54,470 bases of DNA, from assembly GCA_938084585.1 (NCBI GenBank), contig CALKFF010000039.1, positions 1 through 54,470 of the forward strand, written 5' to 3'. A model generated the notes under the pieces. It ran no database searches, was not told where the DNA came from, and was given only the letters and a program-made list of their open reading frames with translations. Shown here piece by piece: positions 42,074 to 50,841 of the stretch; position 1 is the stretch's first letter, and every line of letters starts with the position of its first letter. The position numbers and the translations under genes are program-made. Source of the DNA: an uncultured Flavobacteriales bacterium. GTDB taxonomy: Bacteria > Bacteroidota > Bacteroidia > Flavobacteriales_D > Sanyastnellaceae.

Positions 42074-45067
42074 TTAAAGGTCGGAACAAGCAGCGCCGTA
42101 AGCGACCAAGAAGTCAAGCAAGTCGGCAGAGCCGATCTCACCATCTCCATTCGAGTCGAATGGACAAGCAGACTCCCCTGTGCATGGTTCGAAGATGCAC
42201 GAACCGTTGTCGTTGTTGGCGAAGGCCACGTAGTTCTCAGCCGACGCATCTGTGCAACCTGAGAACACACAAGAACCGTCTTCCACGGTGTACACAGCGT
42301 CGTAGTTGTCTGCCCCAGGGTAAGTGCATCCGGTGCCCACGCAAGAACCATCGTCGTTGTTGGCAGCCGGGTTGTAGTTGTCTGCGAGTGGGTTGGTGCA
42401 ACCGCTGATGATGCAAGAACCATCGTCGTTGTTGGCCGCAGGATCGTAGTTGTCCGCAACCGGGTTGGTGCAACCGCTGATGATGCAGGAGCCGTCATCG
42501 TTGTTGGCCGCAGGATCGTAGTTGTCTGCTGCCGGGTTGGTGCAACCGCTGATGATGCAAGAACCATCATCCACGTCGGCGTTGGGGTCGTAGTTGTCTG
42601 CCGCTGGATCGGTGCAGCCCGCGAAGATGCAAGAACCGTCGTCCAAGGTCGCGGTGGAATCGAAGTTGATCGCGCCGCTGTCCGTACAACCAGAGCAAGA
42701 ACTGTTGTCTCCTCCGCACACGCCACACAAGTCAAGCGACAAGCAAGACCCGTCGTCCTCTGTGGCATCAATGTTGAAGTTGCAGGCCAAATCGTCCGTG
42801 CAACCGAGCACTTCCAGCTCGTCACACACACCGTCGCCGTCCGCATCGTTGATGCATCCGTCGCAGTCGTAGTACGTCTCCGGGAACACACAATCGGCGT
42901 CTCCTTCAGCTTCTGGGTTGTAGTTGCAGGCCAACTCGTTGTTGCAACCGGCACCGGCCACAGGGAAGGTCAACGTCATTCCTGAAGCGTACACGGATTC
43001 CTGCGCGGCATCTCTGAACTGGATGTTCACCACCGCGTCCGTGACACCCACAGTCGTCACCTGACCGAGCAACACACGGCCGTTGATGGGGTTGCCCTGA
43101 CCGTTGGCACCAGGCACAATGAAGATGGAGCCGCCGATGAAGGTGTTCACCACAAAGTCGCCTCCGTTGTTCCAATCGTCAAAGGATGTCAGCGCCGCAT
43201 CGAATGCAGAGTTCAATCCGTCGTCGTCGCCAGGCTCCGCGCCAATCGTCCACCACGTGTCGTACTCGAGCGTCGGGAACGCGCCGAACAACAAGGGGTT
43301 CACGCTGCCGCCGAAGTCAGAACCGAAAGCATCTTGGTAGAAGGGCGCATTGCCGACCAACGACCAAGGCTCGCTGTCGGTGCCGTAGATTGCAGTCACC
43401 TCCACATCCGAGGACGTGAAGTTGGCGTAGATGCGGTAGGTGGAGGCCCCAGTTCCGAGCGGGTCGCTCGCCACGAGGTCGTAGCTCAAGCCTGTGCACA
43501 ATCCGTTGCCGAAGGTGCAAGAACCGTCGTCCGCCAACGCATCCGCGTCGTAGTTGTCGGCCGAGGGGTTGGTGCAACCCTGGCACCCTGTGCCGTCGCC
43601 ACCGCAAATGCCACACTCATCGAGTGTCGTGCAAGACCCGTCTTCTTCTGTCGCCGCCAAATCAAAGTTGCAAGCTGCGCCGTCGGTGCATCCAAGCACT
43701 TCCAGTTCGTCACACACACCGTCTCCGTCGGTGTCGTTCAAGCAGCCATCGCAATCGTAGAATTCAGCTGGAAAAATGCAATCGCCGTCCCCTTCGTCAA
43801 GAGGGTTGTAGTTGCACGCCATCTCATCGTTGCACCCTGCTCCGGCGACCGGGAACACCAATGGCATGCCGGACGCGTAAAATGACTCCTGGTTTGCATC
43901 GCGGAATTGAACGTTCACCAAGGCTTCTGTGGTGCCTGACGTGGTCACCTGGCCGAGCAAAACCTTGCCATCGACAGGCACACCTTGCGTGTTGGCACCA
44001 GGCACAATGAAGATCGATCCACCCACGAAGGTGTTCACCACAAAGTCGCCGCCGGCGTTCCAATCGTCGAACGAAGTCAAGGCCGCGTCAAAGGCTGAGT
44101 TCAATCCATCGTCGTCGCCTGGCTCAGCACCAATGGTCCACCACGTGTCGTAAGTCAGAGAAGGGAAAGAGCCAAAGAGCAAGGGGTTCACGCTTCCTCC
44201 GAAGTCAGATCCAAAATCGTCTTGGTAGAAGGATTCCTCACCCACCAACGTCCAAGGCTCAGTGTCGGTGCCGTACACCGCCGTCACTTCAACGTCGTTG
44301 CTGCTGAAGTTGGCGTAGATTCGGTAGGTGTCCGCGCCAGTTCCAAGGGGATCGGCTGCGACGAGCTCGTAGCTCAAGCCTGTGCACAGTCCAGCGAAAA
44401 TGCACGAACCGTCGTCTTCGTTCGCCACAGGATTGTAGTTGTCCGCGGTTTCAGAAGTGCATCCGGGAACGGGCACCTCTGGAAACACCAAGCTGTAGCC
44501 ATCAGCATTGAAGGTGTTGGAGTCCGAGTCGTCCCATTGGAAGTTCAACGTCATATTCACCACACCGTCGGTGGTGAACTGTCCGACCAGGACACGGTTG
44601 TCGCCTCCGGCCACGGCATCGATGCTTTGGCCAGGGATCAAGAACCACGACCCACCAATGAACGTGTCGATGGTGAAGCCTGCTCCTGTCTCAAACGTCG
44701 TGAAGTACGAGTCCATGCCCACTTGCTGCGCGTCGCTGGTGCCGTCTGCATCTTCCGAGCCAATGGTGAACCAGCTGTCGTAGGCCAATGAGGGGAACGC
44801 TCCGAACAACAAAGGGTTGACGTTCTGGGCCAACGCCCCACCAAAGGGGTCTTGGTAGAACGACGTGGACACCCCCAACACCATGGGTGCTGATTCAAGG
44901 GCGTACACAGCCACCAATTCGTCGGTGGGGTTGTCGAAGGTCGCGTAGACCCGGTAGGTCGTGCCGAATTCAGATTCGCCGACGGTCTCGTAGTCCACGC
45001 CCACAAATCCGCCCCAAGCCAGGGAGGAAGCCATGGCCAAGAGGCAGGCTGAGAAGAAGTGTTTCAT
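42074..45067 (-). CDS. Giant Cys-rich secreted protein with three YDTWWTIG domains and GCTDPxAxNYDP repeats
   Basis: 997 aa from ATG 45067, giving a signal peptide (1-19); an upstream ATG at 45121 adds an unlikely Cys/Lys tail. Three copies of a domain of about 180 residues lie at 21-201, 228-410 and 524-706 ([52 protein letters not shown]). They are separated by Cys-rich linkers ([32 protein letters not shown]). Residues 793-960 are seven 24-residue repeats [20 protein letters not shown] plus C. The tail [20 protein letters not shown] ends GAACSDL. No T9SS domain or enzyme domain is visible. Possibly a calcium-stabilised surface or matrix protein (inference). Confidence 0.8.
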   Translation of the reverse strand: MKHFFSACLLAMASSLAWGGFVGVDYETVGESEFGTTYRVYATFDNPTDELVAVYALESAPMVLGVSTSFYQDPFGGALAQNVNPLLFGAFPSLAYDSWFTIGSEDADGTSDAQQVGMDSYFTTFETGAGFTIDTFIGGSWFLIPGQSIDAVAGGDNRVLVGQFTTDGVVNMTLNFQWDDSDSNTFNADGYSLVFPEVPVPGCTSETADNYNPVANEDDGSCIFAGLCTGLSYELVAADPLGTGADTYRIYANFSSNDVEVTAVYGTDTEPWTLVGEESFYQDDFGSDFGGSVNPLLFGSFPSLTYDTWWTIGAEPGDDDGLNSAFDAALTSFDDWNAGGDFVVNTFVGGSIFIVPGANTQGVPVDGKVLLGQVTTSGTTEALVNVQFRDANQESFYASGMPLVFPVAGAGCNDEMACNYNPLDEGDGDCIFPAEFYDCDGCLNDTDGDGVCDELEVLGCTDGAACNFDLAATEEDGSCTTLDECGICGGDGTGCQGCTNPSADNYDADALADDGSCTFGNGLCTGLSYDLVASDPLGTGASTYRIYANFTSSDVEVTAIYGTDSEPWSLVGNAPFYQDAFGSDFGGSVNPLLFGAFPTLEYDTWWTIGAEPGDDDGLNSAFDAALTSFDDWNNGGDFVVNTFIGGSIFIVPGANGQGNPINGRVLLGQVTTVGVTDAVVNIQFRDAAQESVYASGMTLTFPVAGAGCNNELACNYNPEAEGDADCVFPETYYDCDGCINDADGDGVCDELEVLGCTDDLACNFNIDATEDDGSCLSLDLCGVCGGDNSSCSGCTDSGAINFDSTATLDDGSCIFAGCTDPAADNYDPNADVDDGSCIISGCTNPAADNYDPAANNDDGSCIISGCTNPVADNYDPAANNDDGSCIISGCTNPLADNYNPAANNDDGSCVGTGCTYPGADNYDAVYTVEDGSCVFSGCTDASAENYVAFANNDNGSCIFEPCTGESACPFDSNGDGEIGSADLLDFLVAYGAACSDL
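42188..42691 (-). repeat. Seven tandem 72-bp coding repeats
   Basis: Each 72-bp unit encodes 24 residues of the form GCT(D/N)PxADNY(D/N)PxA followed by DDGSC and two or three variable residues. Units 3 to 5 are close to identical at DNA level, which predicts copy-number variation by slippage or recombination. Similar single units occur in the proteins at 25354-27762 and 37005-40454. Confidence 0.9.
42698..44386 (-). repeat. Two long tandem coding repeats of about 0.8-0.9 kb
   Basis: Copies 43499-44386 and 42698-43498 encode residues 228-523 and 524-790 of the GCTD-repeat protein. Both begin CTGLSY and include one YDTWWTIG domain plus the Cys-rich linker. The domain at 21-201 is a more diverged third copy without the full linker. 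Confidence 0.85.
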
Positions 45068-45168
45068 TGGGTTTTGGTTTGATTTCGGTTTCGGGCAGGC
45101 CCGGCACGTTGCAAACAACACACCTGTACCTCCTCGAAATCTACGACAATCTGCCCCAACAACGTTGG

Positions 45169-45217
45169 GACCAACGAAATACTTCTCCCGACCAACAACG
45201 GTCAGCGTCGGACCAAC
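45169..45217. repeat. Three GACCAAC direct repeats at exact 21-bp intervals
   Basis: GACCAAC(A/G)A begins at 45169, 45190 and 45211, a period of exactly 21 bp or two helical turns. The last copy lies within the 3' end of pgi; the first two are in the 134-bp gap upstream of the GCTD-repeat protein gene. CCCAAC-AAC-GTTGGG (about 45155-45169) adjoins the first copy. The arrangement suggests cooperative binding by a regulator on one face of the DNA (inference). Confidence 0.4.
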
Positions 45218-46794
45218 GACACCAATTTGGACGTGGATGGGTCGTGCGCACCCTCTGCGACTTCACCTCGAATCTCAGGGATTAGGGCGTTGGCCAGCGC
45301 CTTTCCAAGCTCCACCCCCCATTGGTCATAGCTCGCAATGCCCCAAAGGACACCTTGGACAAAAATGCGATGCTCGTGCATGGCGATGAGCTGACCGAGT
45401 GCCTTGGGCGTCAGTGCGTCGAACAACATGAACGTCGACGGCCGGTTCCCTTCAAACAACCGATGGGGCTCGTCTGCGGCAGGGGTTTTGCCGGTGAGCA
45501 ACGCCTCGGACTGCGCGATGGCGTTGGAGAGCAACAGCTCATGCATGTGGTCGTGCCCGCTTGTGGGCGCTTTGAACGCCACGAAGTCCACCGGGTGAAT
45601 CTCCGTCCCTTGGTGCAGCAGTTGGAAGAAGGCGTGCTGGCTGTTGGTGCCAGGCTCACCCCAGACCACGGCCCCTGAATTCCAGGAAATCTTTTCGCCT
45701 GTGCGGCCCACAGATTTGCCGTTGCTTTCCATGTCTGCTTGCTGCAAGTAGGCAGGCAAACGACTTAGATCTTCCGCGTAGGGGATGACCGCGTGGGAGC
45801 GCCACCCCATGACATTTTGGTTCCAATGGCCCAACAGGGCGAGCATGACTGGCACGTTGTCCTTCAACGCCGTGTGTCGGACGTGCGTGTCCACCTCACG
45901 GGCGCCTTCCAAAAACAATTCAAAGTTGCTTCTGCCAACCGCCACCGCAATGCACAGGCCCACAGGCCCCCACATGGAATACCGGCCACCCACCCAATTC
46001 TCAAACCCGAACGTTTGCGCAGGAAGCACGCCGAAGGCTTGCGTGGCCACCAAGTTGGTGGACACCGCCACGAGTTGCTCTGAAAGCGTGGCCCCACCGG
46101 CCTCAAGCCAAGCTTTGGCGATGGCGGCGTTGGCCATGGTTTCTTGGGTCGTGAACGTCTTGCTCACCACCACCACGTACGTTGTGGCCGGGTTCAATCC
46201 AGCCAACACAGCCTCGATGTGGGCGCCGTCCACGTTGCTCACAAAGTGGGTCCGCGGGCCGCTGCGGAACTTGCGCAATGCTTTGCATGCCATCGCAGGA
46301 CCGAGGTCCGATCCGCCAATCCCAATGTTGACCACATCTGTCACCCGACCGTGGGCGTGGGCATCGTGAACCCTGTCCACGAAGTCCAGCATTCGGCCGC
46401 GCACGTCAAGCACCCCAGGCATGACATCCTGCCCATCGACCTCGTAAGCGTCAGAAGCTTGCCCGCGGAGGGCCATGTGCATCACTGCGCGCCCCTCGGT
46501 GTGGTTGATCGGCGCACCGCCAAATTGGTCGGCAATCGCCTGCGGCACCCCCGCTTCCTTCGCCAATTGGAGCAAAGCGTTCACCACTTCGCTGTCCCAA
46601 CGCTGCTTGGACGCATCCACATACAGCCCTGGCAGTGCCCAGGACAACGTCTCAAGCCGGGCGGAATCCTGGCTCAATGCAACTCGAACGTCGAGGGCAG
46701 CCTTGGCCTTGCCGAGCTGTTGCAGGTCGGCTTCCGCGCTGGACTGATCCAAACGGAAAGACCGCCAATCTGATGTGGAGGCGCTCATGCTCAC
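45202..46794 (-). CDS. pgi: Glucose-6-phosphate isomerase
   Basis: 530 aa (GTG at 46794 overlapping the fba stop as GTGA; ATG 46788, two residues in, is equally possible). It interconverts glucose-6-phosphate and fructose-6-phosphate. Family motifs: [34 protein letters not shown], the PGI signature region [19 protein letters not shown], catalytic Glu and His in [19 protein letters not shown], and the C-terminal Lys region [11 protein letters not shown]. Full length. Paired with class II aldolase in a two-gene glycolytic operon. Confidence 0.96.
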   Translation of the reverse strand: MSMSASTSDWRSFRLDQSSAEADLQQLGKAKAALDVRVALSQDSARLETLSWALPGLYVDASKQRWDSEVVNALLQLAKEAGVPQAIADQFGGAPINHTEGRAVMHMALRGQASDAYEVDGQDVMPGVLDVRGRMLDFVDRVHDAHAHGRVTDVVNIGIGGSDLGPAMACKALRKFRSGPRTHFVSNVDGAHIEAVLAGLNPATTYVVVVSKTFTTQETMANAAIAKAWLEAGGATLSEQLVAVSTNLVATQAFGVLPAQTFGFENWVGGRYSMWGPVGLCIAVAVGRSNFELFLEGAREVDTHVRHTALKDNVPVMLALLGHWNQNVMGWRSHAVIPYAEDLSRLPAYLQQADMESNGKSVGRTGEKISWNSGAVVWGEPGTNSQHAFFQLLHQGTEIHPVDFVAFKAPTSGHDHMHELLLSNAIAQSEALLTGKTPAADEPHRLFEGNRPSTFMLFDALTPKALGQLIAMHEHRIFVQGVLWGIASYDQWGVELGKALANALIPEIRGEVAEGAHDPSTSKLVSLVRR

Positions 46795-47861
46795 TTGGAT
46801 TGTGCGCCGGTGGCGTTCAAATCCTCAAACGCTTGGGTCAGGCGCGCCACAAAGGCGTCCTCCCCCTTCCGCAACCACACGCGCGGGTCGTAGTGCTTCT
46901 TGTTGGGCACGTCGTCGCCTTCGGGGTTGCCGATTTGTGCCGCCAGGTAGTCTTGCTTGCCGTTGATGTAATCGCGCACGCCGCTCAAGAACGCCCACTG
47001 CATGTCGGTGTCGATGTTCATCTTGATGGTGCCGTAGCCAATGGCCTCACGGATTTCCTCCAGAGAACTGCCGCTGCCGCCGTGGAACACGAACTCCACA
47101 GGCTCCGGACCGGTCTGGAAGGTCTCTTCAATGTGCTTTTGACAGTCGTTCAAAATGCTTGGGCGCAATTCCACGTTGCCGGGCTTGTACACGCCGTGCA
47201 CGTTGCCAAACGCCGCCGCCACCGTGAAGTTGGGCGAGATGGCGCTGAGGACCTTGTACGCCTCTGCCACTTCCTCCGGCTGCGTGTAAAGCCGGCTGCT
47301 GTCGATGTCCGTGTTGTCCACGCCATCCTCTTCTCCTCCGGTCACCCCGAGTTCAATCTCGAGGTGCATGTCGATGGCGGCCATGCGCTTGAGGTACGCA
47401 GCGCAAGTCTCCAAATTCTCCTCAAGGCTTTCCTCACTCAGGTCAATCATGTGCGAGCTGAACAACGGCTTGCCCGTTTTGGCGAAGTGCGCTTCTCCGG
47501 CCTCCAACAACCCATCCACCCATGGCAACAAGTTGCGCGCGCAGTGGTCGGTGTGCAAGATCACGCTCACGCCATACGCCTCAGCCATCGTGTGCACGTG
47601 GTGCGCACCGGCGATGGCACCCAACACCGCGGACTGTTGGTTGTCCAAAGACAAGGACTTGCCTGCGTTGAACTTCGCGCCGCCGTTGGAAAATTGGAGG
47701 ATCACGGGGGCATCCACCGCTTTGGCGGTTTCAAGCACTGAATTGATGCTGTTGCTGCCAATGACGTTGACGGCAGGAAGTGCGTAGCGGTGGGCTTTGG
47801 CGTGTGCCCAAACGTCGGACACTTGGGTGCCTGTCAAGACACCGGCTGGAAATTTCGACAT
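46791..47861 (-). CDS. fba: Class II fructose-bisphosphate aldolase
   Basis: 356 aa, zinc-dependent aldolase of glycolysis and gluconeogenesis. Zinc ligands: His in VSVILHTDHCARN near residue 108, Glu/His in the EIELGVTGGEEDGVDN loop, and His in FGNVHGVYKPGNV and FVFHGGSGSS. The GTIKMNIDTDMQWAF substrate segment is intact. Length fits the class IIA (FbaA-like) form. It precedes pgi with a 4-nt overlap. A -7 variant TATTTTCG lies at 47883-47890. Confidence 0.96.
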   Translation of the reverse strand: MSKFPAGVLTGTQVSDVWAHAKAHRYALPAVNVIGSNSINSVLETAKAVDAPVILQFSNGGAKFNAGKSLSLDNQQSAVLGAIAGAHHVHTMAEAYGVSVILHTDHCARNLLPWVDGLLEAGEAHFAKTGKPLFSSHMIDLSEESLEENLETCAAYLKRMAAIDMHLEIELGVTGGEEDGVDNTDIDSSRLYTQPEEVAEAYKVLSAISPNFTVAAAFGNVHGVYKPGNVELRPSILNDCQKHIEETFQTGPEPVEFVFHGGSGSSLEEIREAIGYGTIKMNIDTDMQWAFLSGVRDYINGKQDYLAAQIGNPEGDDVPNKKHYDPRVWLRKGEDAFVARLTQAFEDLNATGAQSK

Positions 47862-47882
47862 GATCGTGGTTGTGTTTCGGCG

Positions 47883-47890
47883 CGAAAATA
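47883..47890 (-). promoter_or_regulatory. Candidate -7 box of the fba-pgi operon
   Basis: The minus strand reads TATTTTCG, the TTCG variant, 21 bases before ATG 47861. This gene therefore does not share the four-base spacing. No -33 TTG at 19-20 bp. Confidence 0.35.
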
Positions 47891-47918
47891 CTTGCCAGAT
47901 TCACGCCATCCTAACCCT

Positions 47919-48419
47919 TCAGGGCAGCATCTCCGCGGGAAGCGCCCCTTGTCCATCCATCCACGCCACGCTCTGAAGCGCCGTTTCAGCCTGGGGTGTG
48001 CCGGGGTGGATGGCCGCCGTCCGCAGGTACGCGCGGCGCGCCAGAGGTTTGTCCTTCAAATGGACGTCGTAGACAAAGGCCATCAACAAAGCACAATCGG
48101 GACGCTTGTCGAATTTGGGATAGCCGTCATGGAGGTCTTGGTATTGCAACACGGCTTGCTCAAATTTCCCCGCAGACACGAGCAAGTCGGCCCGACGGAA
48201 CAACGCCTCTGGGGCAAACACATGGTCCGCATGCAGCCTCGCGAAGTCGCCGTACGCCACGAGCAACGCTCTCCTCACCTCCGGCACCACGTCTTCGCCC
48301 TCGAACGCCTGTTGCTCCAGCGCCCGGATGTCCATCAGCACTTCAGGTTCAGCCTGACCTCCGTCACATCCCGCAACGAGGCTTGATGCCACCAAGAAAC
48401 CAACAAGCCCACGGTTCAA
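47919..48419 (-). CDS. Lipoprotein with TPR-like helical repeats
   Basis: 166 aa with a lipoprotein signal (SSLVAGC, Cys at residue 18). The mature part is all-helical with TPR-like pairs: FAPEALFRRADLLVSAGKFE, AVLQYQDLHDGYPKF, CALLMAFVYDVHLKD and LARRAYLRTAAIHPGTPQAE. It resembles the YbgF/BamD style of envelope TPR lipoproteins but is too short to assign. It overlaps the def stop by 4 nt and is probably co-transcribed with def. Function unknown. Confidence 0.78.
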   Translation of the reverse strand: MNRGLVGFLVASSLVAGCDGGQAEPEVLMDIRALEQQAFEGEDVVPEVRRALLVAYGDFARLHADHVFAPEALFRRADLLVSAGKFEQAVLQYQDLHDGYPKFDKRPDCALLMAFVYDVHLKDKPLARRAYLRTAAIHPGTPQAETALQSVAWMDGQGALPAEMLP

Positions 48420-48991
48420 CGCCGACGGGATTTCGGGAATTTCATTTTGTAATCCACGGGAACCTTGCCCAAGCCAATGTCCCGAAGCTTGCCGTGCAAC
48501 AACATGCGCTTGGCGGCGGGCACGTGGTCCGGGATCATGGTGCCGTCGAGGTGGTCATTCTCATGTTGCACGATGCGCGCCGCAAGGCCGTCCAAGCGCT
48601 CCTCGACAAGGTTCCAGTCCTGATCGTAATACTCCACACCAATGCGCTCGGGCCTTGTGACCGGTTCACGGACGCCGGGAATCGACAAACAGCCTTCGTC
48701 CATGGACGACGTTTCCTCTGACAGGTCGAACAACACGGGGTTGATCATCACCCTCTTGAACCCCACACAACCTGGGTCGCCGCCATCGCCCTCTCCAAAG
48801 GGCGAGCCGTCGGCCACAAACAAGCGCAAAGACAATCCAATTTGAGGAGCAGCAAGCCCCACCCCATCGGCTTCGTACATGGTCTCCCACATGTCCTCAA
48901 TCAACTGCCCCAAGTCGGGGTGGTTTTCCTGCACTTCTTCGGCTTCCTTTTTCAGAACGGGATCCCCGTAGGCAACGATGGCTCGAATCAT
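48416..48991 (-). CDS. def: Peptide deformylase
   Basis: 191 aa, removes the N-formyl group from nascent proteins. All three motifs are present: GVGLAAPQIG near residue 44, DEGCLSIPGV near 98 (metal Cys), and VQHENDHLDG near 140 (metal His pair and catalytic Glu). A 10-residue insertion (GSPFGEGDGGDP) between motifs 1 and 2 is common in Bacteroidota. Start ATG 48991 is preceded by a -7 box at four bases. Confidence 0.96.
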   Translation of the reverse strand: MIRAIVAYGDPVLKKEAEEVQENHPDLGQLIEDMWETMYEADGVGLAAPQIGLSLRLFVADGSPFGEGDGGDPGCVGFKRVMINPVLFDLSEETSSMDEGCLSIPGVREPVTRPERIGVEYYDQDWNLVEERLDGLAARIVQHENDHLDGTMIPDHVPAAKRMLLHGKLRDIGLGKVPVDYKMKFPKSRRR

Positions 48992-48995
48992 GTCA

Positions 48996-49003
48996 CAAAG
49001 ATA
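48996..49003 (-). promoter_or_regulatory. Start-linked -7 box of def
   Basis: The minus strand reads TATCTTTG-TGAC-ATG: exact consensus, four-base spacing. It shares a 56-bp divergent gap with the ribB box. Confidence 0.52.
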
Positions 49004-49035
49004 GGTTCAGTGCGCAGCACAGGCACCAGGACGAG

Positions 49036-49043
49036 TACCTTTG
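49036..49043 (+). promoter_or_regulatory. Start-linked -7 box of the RibB gene
   Basis: The plus strand reads TACCTTTG-ACCC-ATG: exact consensus, four-base spacing. Confidence 0.52.
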
Positions 49044-49047
49044 ACCC

Positions 49048-50169
49048 ATGTCCGAACTCCACAGCATTCCGGAGGCCATCGAGGCCATTCGCCAAGGTGA
49101 AATCATCATCGTGGTCGACGACGAGGATCGAGAAAACGAAGGGGACTTTCTCATCGCAGCGAGGCACGCCACCCCTGAAGTGGTCAACTTCATGGCCACC
49201 CATGGGCGGGGTTTGATTTGCGCGCCCCTGCTCGAGGCCCGCTGCGACGAATTGGACTTGGGCTTGATGGTCGAACGCAACAACGCCACGTTCGAAACCC
49301 CTTTCACCGTGTCGGTGGATTTGATCGGCCATGGCTGCACCACCGGCATCTCCGCCAGCGACCGCGCCAAAACCATTCAAGCCCTGATCAATCCGCTCAC
49401 CCAACCCGAAGAATTGGGTCGACCTGGACACATCTTCCCCTTGCGCGCCAAAGCCGGCGGCGTGTTGCGCCGCCCAGGCCACACCGAGGCGGCCATCGAC
49501 TTCTCACGCCTGGCTGGGTTCGAGCCTGCCGGTGTCATTGTGGAGATCATGAACGAAGACGGCACCATGGCGCGATTGCCTGAGCTGATTGAGTTGGCCA
49601 AAGAGCACAACATGAAGTTGGTGTCCATCGCCGATTTGATCGCGCACCGTTTGGAACACGAAAGCCTCGTGGAACGGACGGGCAACGTGACCTTGAACAC
49701 AAGCTTCGGCACCTTCCAGGCCATCAGCTTCAACCAAACGACGAACGACGTGGACCACATCGCCCTGGTGAAGGGCACTTGGGAAGAGGGCGAACCTGTC
49801 CCGGTGCGTGTGCACGCCTCCACCATGGTCGGGGACATTTTCCAAGTGAATGACTTCGGCAAAGGTCCCCTACTCCACGCGGCCATGAAGCACATGGAAG
49901 AGGTGGGCAAAGGGGTGGTCGTCTACCTTAACAAGAGCCTGCCCAACGACGGCATGGCGGCCGAATTGGCGGCCTACGCCAAAGCGAACGAACACGATGG
50001 CCAGCAATACTTCAACAAACTCGACTCCAAAGACCGCGGCATCGGCGCCCAGATTCTTCGGAAGGTCGGCGTCCAAAACATGACGCTGCTCAGCAACTCA
50101 TCTCATGCATTGGGTGACGTCGGCTACGGACTGTCGATCCACGAAGTCCTTCCCCTGACCCTGGACTGA
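49048..50169 (+). CDS. ribB: 3,4-dihydroxy-2-butanone-4-phosphate synthase with degenerate GTP cyclohydrolase II domain
   Basis: 373 aa. Residues about 1-200 form an intact RibB domain: IIVVDDEDRENEGDFLIAA with the acidic metal site, RGLICAPL, GHGCTTGISASDRAKTI, HIFPLRAKAGGVLRRPGHTE and VIVEIMNEDGTMAR. The C-terminal part follows the RibA fold, but the three zinc Cys positions of RibA read Thr, Phe and Lys (VRVHASTMVGDIFQ, NDFGKGPLL) and the RQEGRGIGL motif is replaced by NKSLPNDGM. It therefore probably makes only the four-carbon riboflavin precursor, while the RibA at 36324-36902 provides cyclohydrolase activity. This is the RibBX-type arrangement. Confidence 0.93.
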   Translation: MSELHSIPEAIEAIRQGEIIIVVDDEDRENEGDFLIAARHATPEVVNFMATHGRGLICAPLLEARCDELDLGLMVERNNATFETPFTVSVDLIGHGCTTGISASDRAKTIQALINPLTQPEELGRPGHIFPLRAKAGGVLRRPGHTEAAIDFSRLAGFEPAGVIVEIMNEDGTMARLPELIELAKEHNMKLVSIADLIAHRLEHESLVERTGNVTLNTSFGTFQAISFNQTTNDVDHIALVKGTWEEGEPVPVRVHASTMVGDIFQVNDFGKGPLLHAAMKHMEEVGKGVVVYLNKSLPNDGMAAELAAYAKANEHDGQQYFNKLDSKDRGIGAQILRKVGVQNMTLLSNSSHALGDVGYGLSIHEVLPLTLD

Positions 50170-50194
50170 CCTCAACGTCCACACCGAAAGGCAA

Positions 50195-50227
50195 CAAAAA
50201 AGCCTGCCGAATGGGCAGGCTTTTTTT
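50195..50227. terminator. Bidirectional Rho-independent terminator
   Basis: A-run, stem GCCTGCC (50202-50208)/GGCAGGC (50214-50220) with loop GAATG, then seven Ts. It serves ribB on the plus strand and the convergent L31 gene on the minus strand. Confidence 0.9.
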
Positions 50228-50245
50228 GTGGTCCAATGAGAAGGC

Positions 50246-50518
50246 TTAGCCCTCGGCTTTGTCGCCTTTGTTGAACTTGGCGTACTTCTGGCGGAATTTG
50301 TCGATTCGACCTGCGGTGTCCACAAACTGGGCCTTTCCAGTGTAGAAGGGGTGGCTCTTGTGGCTCACTTCAATCTTCACCAGGGGGTACTCGTTGCCGT
50401 CTTCCCACTGGATCGTTTCCTTGGTTTCAGCCGCGGACTTGCTCAAGAATGCATATTCGTTGCTCATGTCCTTGAAGACCACCATGCGGTAGTTGTCTGG
50501 GTGGATGCCGTCTTTCAT
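50246..50518 (-). CDS. rpmE: Ribosomal protein bL31, type B (zinc-free)
   Basis: 90 aa from ATG 50518. An ATG at 50539 sits inside the promoter -7 box, so it is rejected. It begins [17 protein letters not shown] and contains YAFLSKSA and [14 protein letters not shown]-like L31 motifs (here [20 protein letters not shown]), ending with a Lys-rich tail. There is no Cys, so this is the zinc-independent form, often induced under zinc shortage where a second zinc form exists. Confidence 0.95.
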   Translation of the reverse strand: MKDGIHPDNYRMVVFKDMSNEYAFLSKSAAETKETIQWEDGNEYPLVKIEVSHKSHPFYTGKAQFVDTAGRIDKFRQKYAKFNKGDKAEG

Positions 50519-50536
50519 GTCGCGTAATTGGGGGTG

Positions 50537-50567
50537 CAAATGTAATCCACTTGGTTCAAACCGCCAA
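50537..50567 (-). promoter_or_regulatory. Promoter of the L31 gene
   Basis: On the minus strand TACATTTG (50537-50544), an exact -7 box, lies 20 bp downstream of TTG (50565-50567). The predicted leader is about 13 nt. Confidence 0.58.
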
Positions 50568-50670
50568 CACTTTGTTTGCGCCTTGACGGTGAAATTGTCA
50601 TGGTCGTGTCACAGAAAGCCATGAAATCAAAAAAGTCCCGACTGCACTTTCTCACAGAGTCAATACCATG

Positions 50671-50768
50671 TATATTGCCCATGTTAAAGTGAGTTTAGCG
50701 AAAGCTAAGCATCAAGTGATAATTTGGTTAAGTTGGTCCCGCTCCGAAACGTCGGAGCGGGATTTTTC
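50671..50768 (+). ncRNA. Candidate small structured RNA with GNRA hairpin and strong terminator
   Basis: The 335-bp gap 50519-50853 is AT-richer than its surroundings. It holds the L31 promoter, then a plus-strand element. TATATTGC (50671-50678) is a -7-like box. GTTTAGC (50693-50699) pairs with GCTAAGC (50704-50710) around a GAAA tetraloop. A ten-pair terminator stem CCCGCTCCGA (50738-50747)/TCGGAGCGGG (50752-50761) with loop AACG and an ATTTTT tail follows. No plus-strand gene precedes the terminator, so it must end a short RNA of about 85 nt or an attenuated leader. A 30-codon frame (50600-50692, [15 protein letters not shown]...) overlaps the start of the element and could be a leader peptide, but evidence for it is weak. 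Confidence 0.42.
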
Positions 50769-50841
50769 TTTCCTGGATTTTCCCACGCAGCTCTGGGGAT
50801 ACTGAATCCACAGCCCCCCTCCTGAGCCCCATTCGGCGCGC

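Noticed and set aside
42188-42691. Tandem repeats that might be a CRISPR array
   Set aside because: Units are contiguous, in frame, 72 bp long without unique spacers, and encode a conserved 24-residue motif. No cas genes are present.
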